Under the pieces are notes generated by a model. It saw nothing but the letters and a program-made list of their open reading frames with translations. It searched no databases and was not told where the DNA came from. A DNA stretch of 8,033 nt from assembly GCA_002452425.1 (NCBI GenBank), contig DKFQ01000145.1, positions 1-8,033 of the forward strand. The letters run 5' to 3'. Every line of letters begins with the position of its first letter. Within the stretch, counting starts at the first letter, position 1. The stretch is from Sulfurimonas sp. UBA6792. GTDB lineage: Bacteria; Campylobacterota; Campylobacteria; Campylobacterales; Sulfurimonadaceae. Positions 1 to 6,141 of the stretch are shown one piece after another. A program made the translations under genes and the position numbers.

Positions 1-551
1 GGCTCGTTGGCATCTGTGGAGATATAGTCATGCTTTTTGCCCACTTCAAGTGATTCTCCCGTAAGAAGCGACTCATTGACTTGAAGCTCATTTGCCTCAA
101 GCAGACGTATATCGGAAGGAACTTTAACACCTGACTCAAAAAAGACGACATCCCCGACCGTCACATCTTCACTCGGTATCTCCACCCTGCGCCCGTCTCT
201 TAGAACATAAACAAAAGTTTTTATCGCCTTTTTTAAAGCATCCGCCTTCTCGCCTGCAACATACTCCTGATACGTTCCAACCACAGCATTTAAAAGAAGC
301 GCCGCCAAAATAAACCCTGCATCGCTATACTCCCCAATCAAAAACGAAACAGTCGCCGCAATAAATAAAATATAGACGATAGGACCTTTAAACTGCTGGG
401 CAAATATGGCAACCACGCCACGTTTTTTTGCTTGTTGCAGGACATTTTTCCCATAGCGCTGTGTGCGTTTAAGAGCCTCATCAGCACTAAGCCCCTCACT
501 GCTACACCCCAGATGTTGCAGCGTCTCTTGCGCACTTTTAGTATGAAACAT
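1..551 (-). CDS. P-type cation-transporting ATPase, N-terminal part (cut by window edge)
   Basis: Reading the minus strand from the ATG at 551-549 gives 183 complete codons open to the left edge. Residues 1-45 resemble the cation ATPase N-terminal domain. Two hydrophobic segments follow (about 58-75 and 78-98), then the start of the actuator domain with VTVGDVV (130-136), VPSDIRL (144-150) and the hallmark LTGES loop (163-167) needed for dephosphorylation. This order, with no N-terminal CxxC heavy-metal domain, fits the P2 group (Ca2+, Mn2+, Na+ or H+ pumps) rather than P1B metal exporters. The DKTG phosphorylation site and the transmembrane helices that set ion specificity lie outside the window, so the substrate cannot be named. 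An AGGAG ribosome site (complement of 557-561) sits 5 bases before the ATG and supports the start. The gene diverges from the zinc-type cluster; family assignment is secure, ion is not. Confidence 0.93.
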   Translation of the reverse strand, partial: MFHTKSAQETLQHLGCSSEGLSADEALKRTQRYGKNVLQQAKKRGVVAIFAQQFKGPIVYILFIAATVSFLIGEYSDAGFILAALLLNAVVGTYQEYVAGEKADALKKAIKTFVYVLRDGRRVEIPSEDVTVGDVVFFESGVKVPSDIRLLEANELQVNESLLTGESLEVGKKHDYISTDANE

Positions 552-584
552 GACAACTCCTGCCTTAGATAAGGATAGTTTCTA

Positions 585-593
585 ATGATAACA
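585..593 (-). promoter_or_regulatory. Putative extended -10 promoter for the P-type ATPase gene
   Basis: On the minus strand this reads TGTTATCAT, which is a TGn extension followed by TATCAT. A start near 578 would give a leader of about 25 bases containing the AGGAG site. No convincing -35 box is seen, as is usual in Campylobacterota. This is a pattern match only. Confidence 0.4.
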
Positions 594-611
594 TAAAATA
601 AAATTATGGTA
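589..611. promoter_or_regulatory. AT-rich imperfect dyad between two divergent -10 boxes; candidate operator
   Basis: Arms TAACATAA and TTATGGTA pair in 7 of 8 positions, the core being CATAA (592-596) and TTATG (604-608) around an A/T centre. The dyad fills almost exactly the space between the leftward -10 (585-590) and the rightward -10 (610-615). Its size and AT-richness are like sites for Fur-family repressors such as Zur or Fur, and the rightward genes look like metal uptake. It does not match the E. coli Zur or Fur consensus closely, so the regulator is an inference. Confidence 0.35.
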
Positions 612-615
612 AAAT
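607..615 (+). promoter_or_regulatory. Putative extended -10 promoter of the metal-uptake operon
   Basis: TGGTAAAAT is an exact TGn extension plus a TAAAAT hexamer (610-615). With normal -10 spacing, transcription would start at about 622-623. That is at the A of the first gene's ATG (623), so the mRNA would be leaderless or nearly so. No -35 box is evident. Confidence 0.5.
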
Positions 616-622
616 TCCGCCG

Positions 623-889
623 ATGAAATTTAATATATTACTCTCTATTCTCTTTGCTATTGTTACAAGCTTTGCGGCTATCCATGAAGTAAAGCATATA
701 GAGCATAATGACGGCTCTAGCTGTCTCATCTGTACGGTAAACAGCAACATCGTAAGTGCAGATGCCGTCTCGTTTGTCCAAGATGTCGAACTCTCTCATT
801 TTGAAGCCATAACGCACAGTGCGCCTGTTACATACTTTCACGTCGAGACAAAATCCAACCAAAACCGCGCCCCACCCGTACTCTCCTAA
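623..889 (+). CDS. Small exported His/Cys protein, zinc-chaperone-like
   Basis: An 88-residue protein with a hydrophobic N-terminus (about 4-19) that could be a signal peptide or a membrane anchor. A metal-binding-looking cluster follows immediately: H21, H25, H28 and then C34-x-x-C37 (HxxxHxxH...CLIC). More His residues lie at 59, 65 and 73, and the tail ends in RAPPVLS. From memory, this architecture (hydrophobic start, His stretch, CxxC, Arg-x-Pro-Pro tail) resembles small proteins annotated as zinc chaperones of ABC-type zinc uptake systems, and the DUF2946 group. That link was not verified. It heads a run that continues with an outer-membrane barrel and a ZnuA/ZnuB pair, so a periplasmic zinc-handling role is inferred. 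No Shine-Dalgarno sequence precedes the ATG, and the promoter position suggests leaderless translation. An 85-aa antisense frame here has no family features. Confidence 0.75.
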   Translation: MKFNILLSILFAIVTSFAAIHEVKHIEHNDGSSCLICTVNSNIVSADAVSFVQDVELSHFEAITHSAPVTYFHVETKSNQNRAPPVLS

Positions 890-944
890 ATTCACAAAAA
901 AACAATCATTACAAAAACAAAAAATTATTTTAGGATAGAAAATT

Positions 945-2240
945 ATGAAAAAAATAGTATTATCAAGTATGGTTTGCGCAGCATTAATTTATGGGGCAGA
1001 TGTGCTTCCTGTTGAAAAAAGAACGTTTGATCAGTCAAAATTTATTCCGGACATCTCTTTAGTTATGGACGCTTCGTATGTTGATAGAAATGTAAAAGAT
1101 GCAGAAGTTGGACATCTTGAAGTTCCGGGTGTAGCGCATGGGCTTTTGGGTTCTCATGCTCACGGCGGTGATGAGCATGCCACGTACAATGCCGACAACG
1201 GCTTTAATCTCAACTATGCAGAGCTTGTCTTATCTAGTAGTGTTGACCCATTCTTTACAATGGACGGCGTATTTCACTTCTCAGAAAATGGTGTGCATGT
1301 TGAAGAGCTTTTCTTTACCTCAAACGCACTAGGACACGGTACAAGAGTAAAGGGCGGAAAGTTTAACTCCAACTTCGGCTACCTCAACGAACAACACCAC
1401 CATGCATGGGATTTTGCAGATATGCCGCTTGTGTATGAGGCATTTTTGGGAATGCACGGACTAAATGAAAAAGGTGCGCAAATCCAGTGGACAGCTCCAA
1501 TACCATTTTACTTTATGGCAGGTTTAGAGGTTCTTCAAGGCGAAAATGAGCAGATGTTTGGAAAAGAAGAGATGGAGATGGTTGATAATGCTTACGCTCC
1601 AACGGCTACAGAAGAGATAGCAGGAAGCGATGGAGTGTCAATGGTTATTGCATATATAAAAGCATCTCATGACATAGGAAACACAACACTTTTAGGCGGA
1701 CTCTCTTATGCGCAGGGCGACTCTAGAATAGATCATATAGATGAACATGAAGCTGAAGAAGGCCATGCATTTAGCGGTGATGCAAAACTCTATGGCGCAG
1801 ACTTTGTAGTTTTACATCAGCTTGACTCTTACAGTTCTATCAAATGGCAAAGTGAATACCTTCAGAGAGAACTTGATGGAACACAGTATGCATATAATGC
1901 AACAAGTGGTGATTTAATGCAACCAACAATGCTTAAAGAGCAAGGCGGTCTCTACTCACAACTTATCTACACGCACGATAAAAACTGGAGAATGGGTGTG
2001 AGATACGATACTATTTTGAAAAATGATGTAACAAATAACGGTTCTGATGTCGAACAACCAAGCGGACTTGACAAATACACTGCAATGATAGAGTACCACA
2101 CAAGTGAATTTGCAAGATTTAGACTTCAGTACAGCCACGATAATGCAATGTTCAATGAAGACGGCGAGAGAGAAAAAATCGACACTATCATTCTTCAAGC
2201 AAATATCTCCATCGGTGCACACGCAGCACATAGTTTTTAA
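945..2240 (+). CDS. His-rich outer-membrane beta-barrel, zinc-associated porin/receptor-like
   Basis: A 431-residue protein with a signal peptide (1-17, cleavage after ALIYGA likely), many alternating amphipathic strands and a terminal Phe, typical of outer-membrane barrels. The segments FIPDISLVMDAS (33-44), GFNLNYAEL (86-94), GGKFNSNFGYLNEQH (137-151) and WDFADMPLVYEAFLG (155-169) match, from memory, a family of about 430 residues annotated as zinc-regulated outer-membrane receptors beside zinc ABC genes. There is no visible TonB box or plug domain, and the length is far below a standard TonB-dependent receptor, so a porin-like barrel is as likely. Likely loop regions are rich in His and acidic residues: 57-78, 151-153 and 264-274. 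An AGGA site (932-935) lies 9 bases before the ATG. Two bases separate its stop from the ZnuA-like gene. The barrel call is strong; zinc as the ligand is inference from context and His content. Confidence 0.8.
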   Translation: MKKIVLSSMVCAALIYGADVLPVEKRTFDQSKFIPDISLVMDASYVDRNVKDAEVGHLEVPGVAHGLLGSHAHGGDEHATYNADNGFNLNYAELVLSSSVDPFFTMDGVFHFSENGVHVEELFFTSNALGHGTRVKGGKFNSNFGYLNEQHHHAWDFADMPLVYEAFLGMHGLNEKGAQIQWTAPIPFYFMAGLEVLQGENEQMFGKEEMEMVDNAYAPTATEEIAGSDGVSMVIAYIKASHDIGNTTLLGGLSYAQGDSRIDHIDEHEAEEGHAFSGDAKLYGADFVVLHQLDSYSSIKWQSEYLQRELDGTQYAYNATSGDLMQPTMLKEQGGLYSQLIYTHDKNWRMGVRYDTILKNDVTNNGSDVEQPSGLDKYTAMIEYHTSEFARFRLQYSHDNAMFNEDGEREKIDTIILQANISIGAHAAHSF

Positions 2241-2242
2241 CA

Positions 2243-3121
2243 ATGAAAAAGTTACTAACACTGCTAACACTTCTGCCGCTAACACTGTTAGCGCACATGA
2301 ATATCGCAGTTAGCTACCCTTATATCGGTGCTTTGACAAAAACGATAGGGGGTGAGCATATCACAACGACGGTTTTGGCACAGGGCAACTGGGACCCGCA
2401 CTTTATCATCCCGCGTCCCTCGCTCATCACAAAAGTGAGAAATGCCGATGCGCTTATCATGAACGGTGGACAGCTGGAAATTGGCTGGCTTCCCCCGCTT
2501 CTTAACCGTGCAGGAAATCCAAAAACTGCCCCTTCTGCTCCGACTTTTCTCAACCTCTCGCACCATATAGAGCTTATCCATAAACCAAAAGATGTTGATA
2601 GAAAAGATGGCGATGTCCATCCCGATGGTAACCCCCACTTTCATCTTGACCCGCAAAATATCCTGCATCTTGCAAAAGTTATCAAAGAGTTTTTGATCTC
2701 CATCGATGCGGTTGACAAAGAGGTATATGAGAAAAACTATGCCACTTTTGCTACAATGTGGCAAGCAAAGATGCGTGAATGGGAGCAGAAGATGGGCGAT
2801 AAAAAGGGGTTAAAAGTCATCCAGTTTCATGACAACCTCGCCTACTTCAACAAAGCGTACGGTCTTGTAAACATCGGCACGATTGAGCCGCTCCCTGGTA
2901 TTCCGCCATCATCTAAACACACTATGAACACCATAGAGTTGATTCAAAAAGAGAACCCTTGCTGCATCTTGCATGATGTCTATCACTCCACAAAGACAGC
3001 CGATTTTATAGCCGATAAAACGGGCATCAAGATTATTTTGATGCCCCACGACATAGAAGCACTTGAGAGCATTGACAACCTCGGCGCACTCTTTGACCAC
3101 CTCACGAGCGCTATCAAATGA
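2243..3121 (+). CDS. Zinc/metal ABC transporter substrate-binding protein (ZnuA-like, cluster A-I)
   Basis: A 292-residue periplasmic protein of the TroA/ZnuA family, which captures Zn2+ or Mn2+ and delivers it to an ABC-3 permease. The signal peptide is residues 1-17 (Leu-rich, cleavage after LLA), so the mature protein would begin HMNIAVSYP. Expected ligand positions are visible: H53 in WDPHFIIPRPS, H132 in NPHFHLDP and H196 in QFHDNLAYF. The fourth ligand is not obvious; H244/D245 or H269/D270 are candidates. The His/Asp-rich loop before H132 is short (about 113-131) compared with the long loop of E. coli ZnuA. The stretch GQLEIGWLPPLL (76-87) suggests a distinct subfamily. No Shine-Dalgarno site is clear; the start lies 2 bases after the previous stop, so coupled translation is likely. 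The gene overlaps the permease gene by 4 bases (ATGA). Zinc is the most likely substrate; manganese cannot be excluded from sequence. Confidence 0.9.
   Translation: MKKLLTLLTLLPLTLLAHMNIAVSYPYIGALTKTIGGEHITTTVLAQGNWDPHFIIPRPSLITKVRNADALIMNGGQLEIGWLPPLLNRAGNPKTAPSAPTFLNLSHHIELIHKPKDVDRKDGDVHPDGNPHFHLDPQNILHLAKVIKEFLISIDAVDKEVYEKNYATFATMWQAKMREWEQKMGDKKGLKVIQFHDNLAYFNKAYGLVNIGTIEPLPGIPPSSKHTMNTIELIQKENPCCILHDVYHSTKTADFIADKTGIKIILMPHDIEALESIDNLGALFDHLTSAIK
2255..2287 (+). repeat. Three in-frame copies of CTAACACT inside the signal-peptide codons
   Basis: CTAACACT occurs at 2255, 2264 and 2279, at intervals of 9 and 15 bases, all multiples of three. It encodes a repeated Leu-Thr-Leu pattern in the hydrophobic core of the signal peptide. 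The last copy also forms a short palindrome, GCTAAC-ACT-GTTAGC (2278-2292). Local duplication by slippage is a simple explanation. Confidence 0.6.
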
Positions 3122-3858
3122 CAGATATCCTCCTTGTTCCCATAGCACTAGTTGTTATCCTTGTGATGCTCCACTCATACTTTGGGATGGAGATACTAAA
3201 GCGTGGCATCATCTTTACCGACCTTGCCATCGCACAGTTTGCCGCTCTTGGCTCATCCGTTAGCCTTGGCTACTTCCATGAAGAGCATTTTTACCTTCTC
3301 ACACTTGGTTTTGCCCTGTTAAGCGCACTTTTGATTGCTTTTGCTTCGACAAGAAAAGTGCATTTGGAGGCGTTTATAGGCATACTTTATGTTTTGGGAG
3401 CAAGCGGGATTATGATGGTACTCTCCCACTCGGCAGAGGGAATGGAGCATTTCAAGTCACTTTTGGCAAGCGATATACTCTTCACGCCTCCTAGTGAAGT
3501 GATGAAAAGCGGGGTTATTTACTCATTTATTGCCCTTGCTTTATACTTTTTATACCCTAAACTAGAGGGCTTTTTCAAAGAGCTTCTCTTTTTCTCGCTT
3601 CTTGCCATCACTGTTACCTCTTCCGTTTCTCTTGCGGGAGTTTTCGTGGTTTTTGTGCTTCTTATCGCTCCGCCGTTTGTCTCCCTCTCTCTTGGACTTA
3701 AGAGACCTCTGCTTGGGAGTTTTCTCTTTGGATGGTTCTTTAGCATCTGTGCGATTCTCATCTCCTACTTTTACGATTTGCCTACAGGCTACAGTGTCGT
3801 CTTTTTAGGCGCATTTTTGACGGCTCTTATCGTACTTTTTAGTTCAAAAAAGGCATAG
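3118..3858 (+). CDS. Metal ABC transporter permease, ABC-3 family (ZnuB-like)
   Basis: A 246-residue, very hydrophobic inner-membrane protein with about seven or eight membrane helices, slightly shorter than typical ZnuB/TroC permeases (around 260-280). Family features include the first cytoplasmic segment KRGIIFTDLAIAQFAALG (28-45), at the place where standard members carry a DAxSHxxLPG motif. The probable ATPase-contact region LLASDILFTPPSEVM (115-129) corresponds to the usual GDIL segment. The helix VFVVFVLLIAPP, ending in the conserved proline pair, is also present. It shares an ATGA overlap with the ZnuA-like gene and is 2 bases from the rhodanese gene. No ABC ATPase follows, precedes or overlaps it in this window, so the importer is incomplete locally. 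Variation in the SH/LPG motif suggests the same divergent subfamily as its binding protein. Family certain; zinc inferred from neighbours. Confidence 0.9.
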   Translation: MTDILLVPIALVVILVMLHSYFGMEILKRGIIFTDLAIAQFAALGSSVSLGYFHEEHFYLLTLGFALLSALLIAFASTRKVHLEAFIGILYVLGASGIMMVLSHSAEGMEHFKSLLASDILFTPPSEVMKSGVIYSFIALALYFLYPKLEGFFKELLFFSLLAITVTSSVSLAGVFVVFVLLIAPPFVSLSLGLKRPLLGSFLFGWFFSICAILISYFYDLPTGYSVVFLGAFLTALIVLFSSKKA

Positions 3859-3860
3859 AG

Positions 3861-4178
3861 ATGTTTAGCGATGAGTGGACACAAAAAGAGTTTTTAGAGA
3901 ACAAAAAAGCCCTTGAATCAAAGGGTATCAAAGTGCTGCTCATCGACACCATTCTCTCCCCCATCAACGGCGCAGACACCACACTTTACAACCCTTACGA
4001 ACTTGCAAAAGAGCCTGAGGGGAGTGTTTTTGTCTTCTACTGCGACACGGGCAAGGCAACGCTTAACAGACTTGACGAGTACAAAAAAAAGTTTCCAAAA
4101 CACCACTGCATCTCTCTAAGAGGCGGCAGAGGGTACTGGAGAGAAAATATGACGGTTTTTGACGATGCAAGAGCTTGA
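3861..4178 (+). CDS. Single-domain rhodanese-like protein
   Basis: A compact 105-residue cytoplasmic protein without a signal peptide. The core pattern is that of a rhodanese domain: a strand VFVFYC ending in the probable catalytic Cys61, the active loop CDTGKA (61-66), then a helix with Leu/Arg and the late motif SLRGGRGYW (85-93), equivalent to the usual L-x-GG-x-x-x-W. Such proteins carry persulfide on the active-site Cys and act in sulfur transfer, cyanide detoxification or redox signalling. The exact acceptor is unknown. The N-terminal 25 residues are charged and helical and may replace the usual first strand and helix. An AAGG site (3850-3853) lies 7 bases before the ATG. The gene sits 2 bases after the permease and overlaps the DUF309 gene, so it is probably co-transcribed. 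Whether it contributes to metal uptake (for example thiol chemistry) or is simply a passenger cannot be told. Confidence 0.82.
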   Translation: MFSDEWTQKEFLENKKALESKGIKVLLIDTILSPINGADTTLYNPYELAKEPEGSVFVFYCDTGKATLNRLDEYKKKFPKHHCISLRGGRGYWRENMTVFDDARA

Positions 4179-4467
4179 GCGTTTTATAGACAATATCCAA
4201 AGCGGCAATTTTTATGAAGCGCATGAGGATTTGGAAGCACTCTGGTATCCACGAAGGTTTGAGCAGAGTGATGAAGTCAAACTTCTCAAAGGATTTATCA
4301 ACGCCTCTGTAAGTTTTGAGCTTGCCAAAAAAGGCAAAACAGAACAGGCAAAAAAAGTGTGGCAAACATACCTAAAGTATGAAACACTCTTAGAAAACAT
4401 TGACTCACCGCACACACCAACCTACCGTCACATAGCCAAACTCCTGCACGCTAAAGCACTTTTATAG
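4165..4467 (+). CDS. DUF309 family protein
   Basis: A 100-residue, all-helical cytoplasmic protein. The segment FYEAHEDLEALWYPRR (16-31), followed by KLLKGFINASVSFELAKKGK (39-58) and AKKVWQTYLKYE, is the DUF309 signature: a His-Glu pair in the first helix, then a Gly/Ala-rich second helix. The family's biochemical role is not established. The conserved His20 and Glu21 and the second-helix residues might form a metal or ligand site, but this is speculation. The ATG at 4165 is preferred. An in-frame TTG at 4159 would add only two residues, and neither has a well-placed Shine-Dalgarno site (GGAGAG at 4138-4143 is too far). The start lies inside the end of the rhodanese gene (14-base overlap), which points to translational coupling. 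The length is normal for stand-alone members. Confidence 0.82.
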   Translation: MQELERFIDNIQSGNFYEAHEDLEALWYPRRFEQSDEVKLLKGFINASVSFELAKKGKTEQAKKVWQTYLKYETLLENIDSPHTPTYRHIAKLLHAKALL

Positions 4468-4478
4468 CTCTCTTTTAC

Positions 4479-4484
4479 TACAAT
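4479..4484 (+). promoter_or_regulatory. Putative internal -10 box ahead of mscS
   Basis: TACAAT follows a T-rich stretch (4471-4476) in the 39-base gap after the DUF309 gene. Transcription would start near 4491, just before the AGGAG ribosome site at 4497-4501. This would allow the mechanosensitive channel and the DUF481 gene to be expressed apart from the metal genes. Confidence 0.45.
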
Positions 4485-4506
4485 TCCATTTTTGATAGGA
4501 GAAATG

Positions 4507-5322
4507 ATGGATTTTTCAAAATATACAGAACCAGCGATGCTCTACATAAGCGAATATGGACTTAAAATCATTCTCGCGCTTACTATATTTTTCATAGGAA
4601 AAATGGTGACCAAAAGAGCTGCAGCGCTTATCAAAAACTTGATGATTAAGGCGCATGTCGATCTTACCCTCGTCAACTTTCTTGCAAATGTCATCTACTT
4701 TGTTCTGCTTATCGTTGTTGTCCTAGCCGCTCTTAGCACGCTTGGCATCAATATAGCATCCTTTTTGGCGATTTTTGGAGCTGCTTCACTTGCGATTGGT
4801 CTAGCACTTAAAGATTCACTCTCAAACATCGGTGCGGCGGTGCTTATCATCATCTTTCGACCCTTTAAAGTTGGAGATTTTGTTGACACGGCAGGAGTTA
4901 GCGGAACTATCGAGGAGATAAACCTCTTCTCTACCATCATGGCTACACCTGATAACAAAACCATCATGATTCCAAACTCTGCTGTCATTGGTTCCAACAT
5001 CATCAACTTCTCCAACAAGCCTACACGACGAGTCACTCTTACGTTTGGCATTGACTATGGGGATGATTTGAAACTTGCAAAAGAGGTGCTTTGGCAGGTT
5101 ATCAAAGAGGACGAGAGGGTGCTTCAAGACCCCGCTCCTTTTGTAGCAGTTGCAGACCTTGCGGACAACAGTGTAAACTTTGAGTTTCGTGTTTGGGTCA
5201 AGACCGAGGAGTATTGGGCTGTTCATTTTGACATGATAGAAAAAGTAAAACTGGCGTTTGATGCCAATGGCATCTCCATCCCATTCCCACAAATGAATAT
5301 ACATCTACAGAAAAAGGATTAA
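4507..5322 (+). CDS. mscS: Small-conductance mechanosensitive channel, MscS family
   Basis: A 271-residue inner-membrane channel that opens under membrane tension to release solutes during osmotic downshock; the family works as a heptamer. Three helices are visible (about 17-33, 59-80 and 85-110). The third is the pore helix, with the Ala/Gly-rich pattern FGAASLAIGLALKDSLSN and then GAAVLIIIFRPFKVGDFVD leading into the beta domain. MIPNSAVIGSNIINFSN is the conserved MscS segment after it, and the C-terminal alpha/beta domain ends in PFPQMNIHL. Length is near that of E. coli MscS (286). The ATG at 4507 is chosen because AGGAG (4497-4501) sits 5 bases upstream. A TTG at 4492 would place that ribosome site inside the coding region, and the ATG at 4504 is too close to it. 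The gene ends 4 bases before the DUF481 gene. Confidence 0.93.
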   Translation: MDFSKYTEPAMLYISEYGLKIILALTIFFIGKMVTKRAAALIKNLMIKAHVDLTLVNFLANVIYFVLLIVVVLAALSTLGINIASFLAIFGAASLAIGLALKDSLSNIGAAVLIIIFRPFKVGDFVDTAGVSGTIEEINLFSTIMATPDNKTIMIPNSAVIGSNIINFSNKPTRRVTLTFGIDYGDDLKLAKEVLWQVIKEDERVLQDPAPFVAVADLADNSVNFEFRVWVKTEEYWAVHFDMIEKVKLAFDANGISIPFPQMNIHLQKKD

Positions 5323-5326
5323 AAAA

Positions 5327-6133
5327 ATGGTTTCAAAATTAACCGCTCTCGCTCTTGCGACTTCGTGCCTTTTGGCACAAAATACACAAGAGATTAAAGA
5401 TGAGATAAAAGAGACAAAAGAGAGAATCGCACGTTTAAATGCAAATCTCAAAGAACTAGAGAGTAGCGTGCCAAAAGAGGATGCTCTTTTTAAAACACGG
5501 GCTGAAGCTGGGTACATGCTTAACTCCGGAAACTCCGACACAGAAGCTTTTAACGTTGATGCGAAAATAACAGGTACATGGGATTTACACTCTCTTGAAA
5601 TCTCCATGCTTTGGCAGTACGGAGCAGATAATGATGTAGAAAGTACAAACAGATTTTTGAGTGAATTGCTCTATGACTATAAACTCTCACAAGTACTCTC
5701 TCTTGACTATCTTGCAGGGTATAAAGATGATAAATTTTCAGGCTTTGACTACCAGTTCTACACGGGTCCAGGTGCTAAATACGTAGCCATCAAAACTGAT
5801 TTTCAGGAGCTAACCCTAGATGGCAATCTTCTTTATGCCAAAGATAAGATTTTTGGCGGTACCGACAGATCATACGCTGCATACAGAGTGCAAGCCGTTT
5901 ACAATATGCAAGTGCTAGAAAATCTCAAGTTCCATCAAACACTCAACTATAGATCAGAGTTTTCAGATATAGAGAACTATTTTGCCTACTCAAAAACAGG
6001 TTTATCAACAAGATTTTCCGATATATTTTCTGCAGGTGTAGCGTACTATGTTGACTACACAAACAAACCGGCTTTTGTTGACAAAACATCTACAGACAAA
6101 AAGTTTACATTCAATCTTATTGCCGATTACTAA
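5327..6133 (+). CDS. DUF481 family outer-membrane beta-barrel protein (YdiY-like)
   Basis: A 268-residue exported protein. It has a signal peptide 1-17 (cleavage after LLA, before QNTQ), a charged predicted coiled coil at about 20-47, and a barrel domain from about 56 to the end, finishing in Tyr as outer-membrane proteins commonly do. The first strand AEAGYMLNSGNSDTEAFN (59-76) carries the GNSDT-type signature of DUF481, a family that includes the salt-induced E. coli protein YdiY. The function of the family is unknown. The N-terminal coiled coil could form a trimer or reach toward peptidoglycan; this is inference. AAGGA (5314-5318) overlaps the end of mscS and lies 8 bases before the ATG. 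Placement behind a mechanosensitive channel fits a role in osmotic or envelope stress, but is not proof. A stem-loop follows the stop. Confidence 0.85.
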   Translation: MVSKLTALALATSCLLAQNTQEIKDEIKETKERIARLNANLKELESSVPKEDALFKTRAEAGYMLNSGNSDTEAFNVDAKITGTWDLHSLEISMLWQYGADNDVESTNRFLSELLYDYKLSQVLSLDYLAGYKDDKFSGFDYQFYTGPGAKYVAIKTDFQELTLDGNLLYAKDKIFGGTDRSYAAYRVQAVYNMQVLENLKFHQTLNYRSEFSDIENYFAYSKTGLSTRFSDIFSAGVAYYVDYTNKPAFVDKTSTDKKFTFNLIADY

Positions 6134-6141
6134 TCTCACAC

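Noticed and set aside
1956..2285. 109-codon minus-strand frame across the end of the barrel gene
   Set aside because: It spans two real genes antisense, and its Cys/Val/Phe-rich composition is typical of an artefactual reading.
2288..2764. 158-codon minus-strand open frame opposite the ZnuA-like gene
   Set aside because: The plus strand has an unambiguous binding-protein reading with conserved metal ligands; the minus frame shows no domain or promoter.
4149..4178. ATG at 4149 as a possible start for the DUF309 gene
   Set aside because: It is in the rhodanese frame, not the DUF309 frame, and ends at the rhodanese stop.
4492..4506. TTG start giving a 276-residue MscS
   Set aside because: The AGGAG ribosome site (4497-4501) would fall inside the coding region; the ATG at 4507 has proper spacing.
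4822..5304. 160-codon open frame on the minus strand opposite mscS
   Set aside because: It lies entirely antisense to a clear MscS gene, has no family features and has no ribosome site; it is a shadow of the real coding frame.
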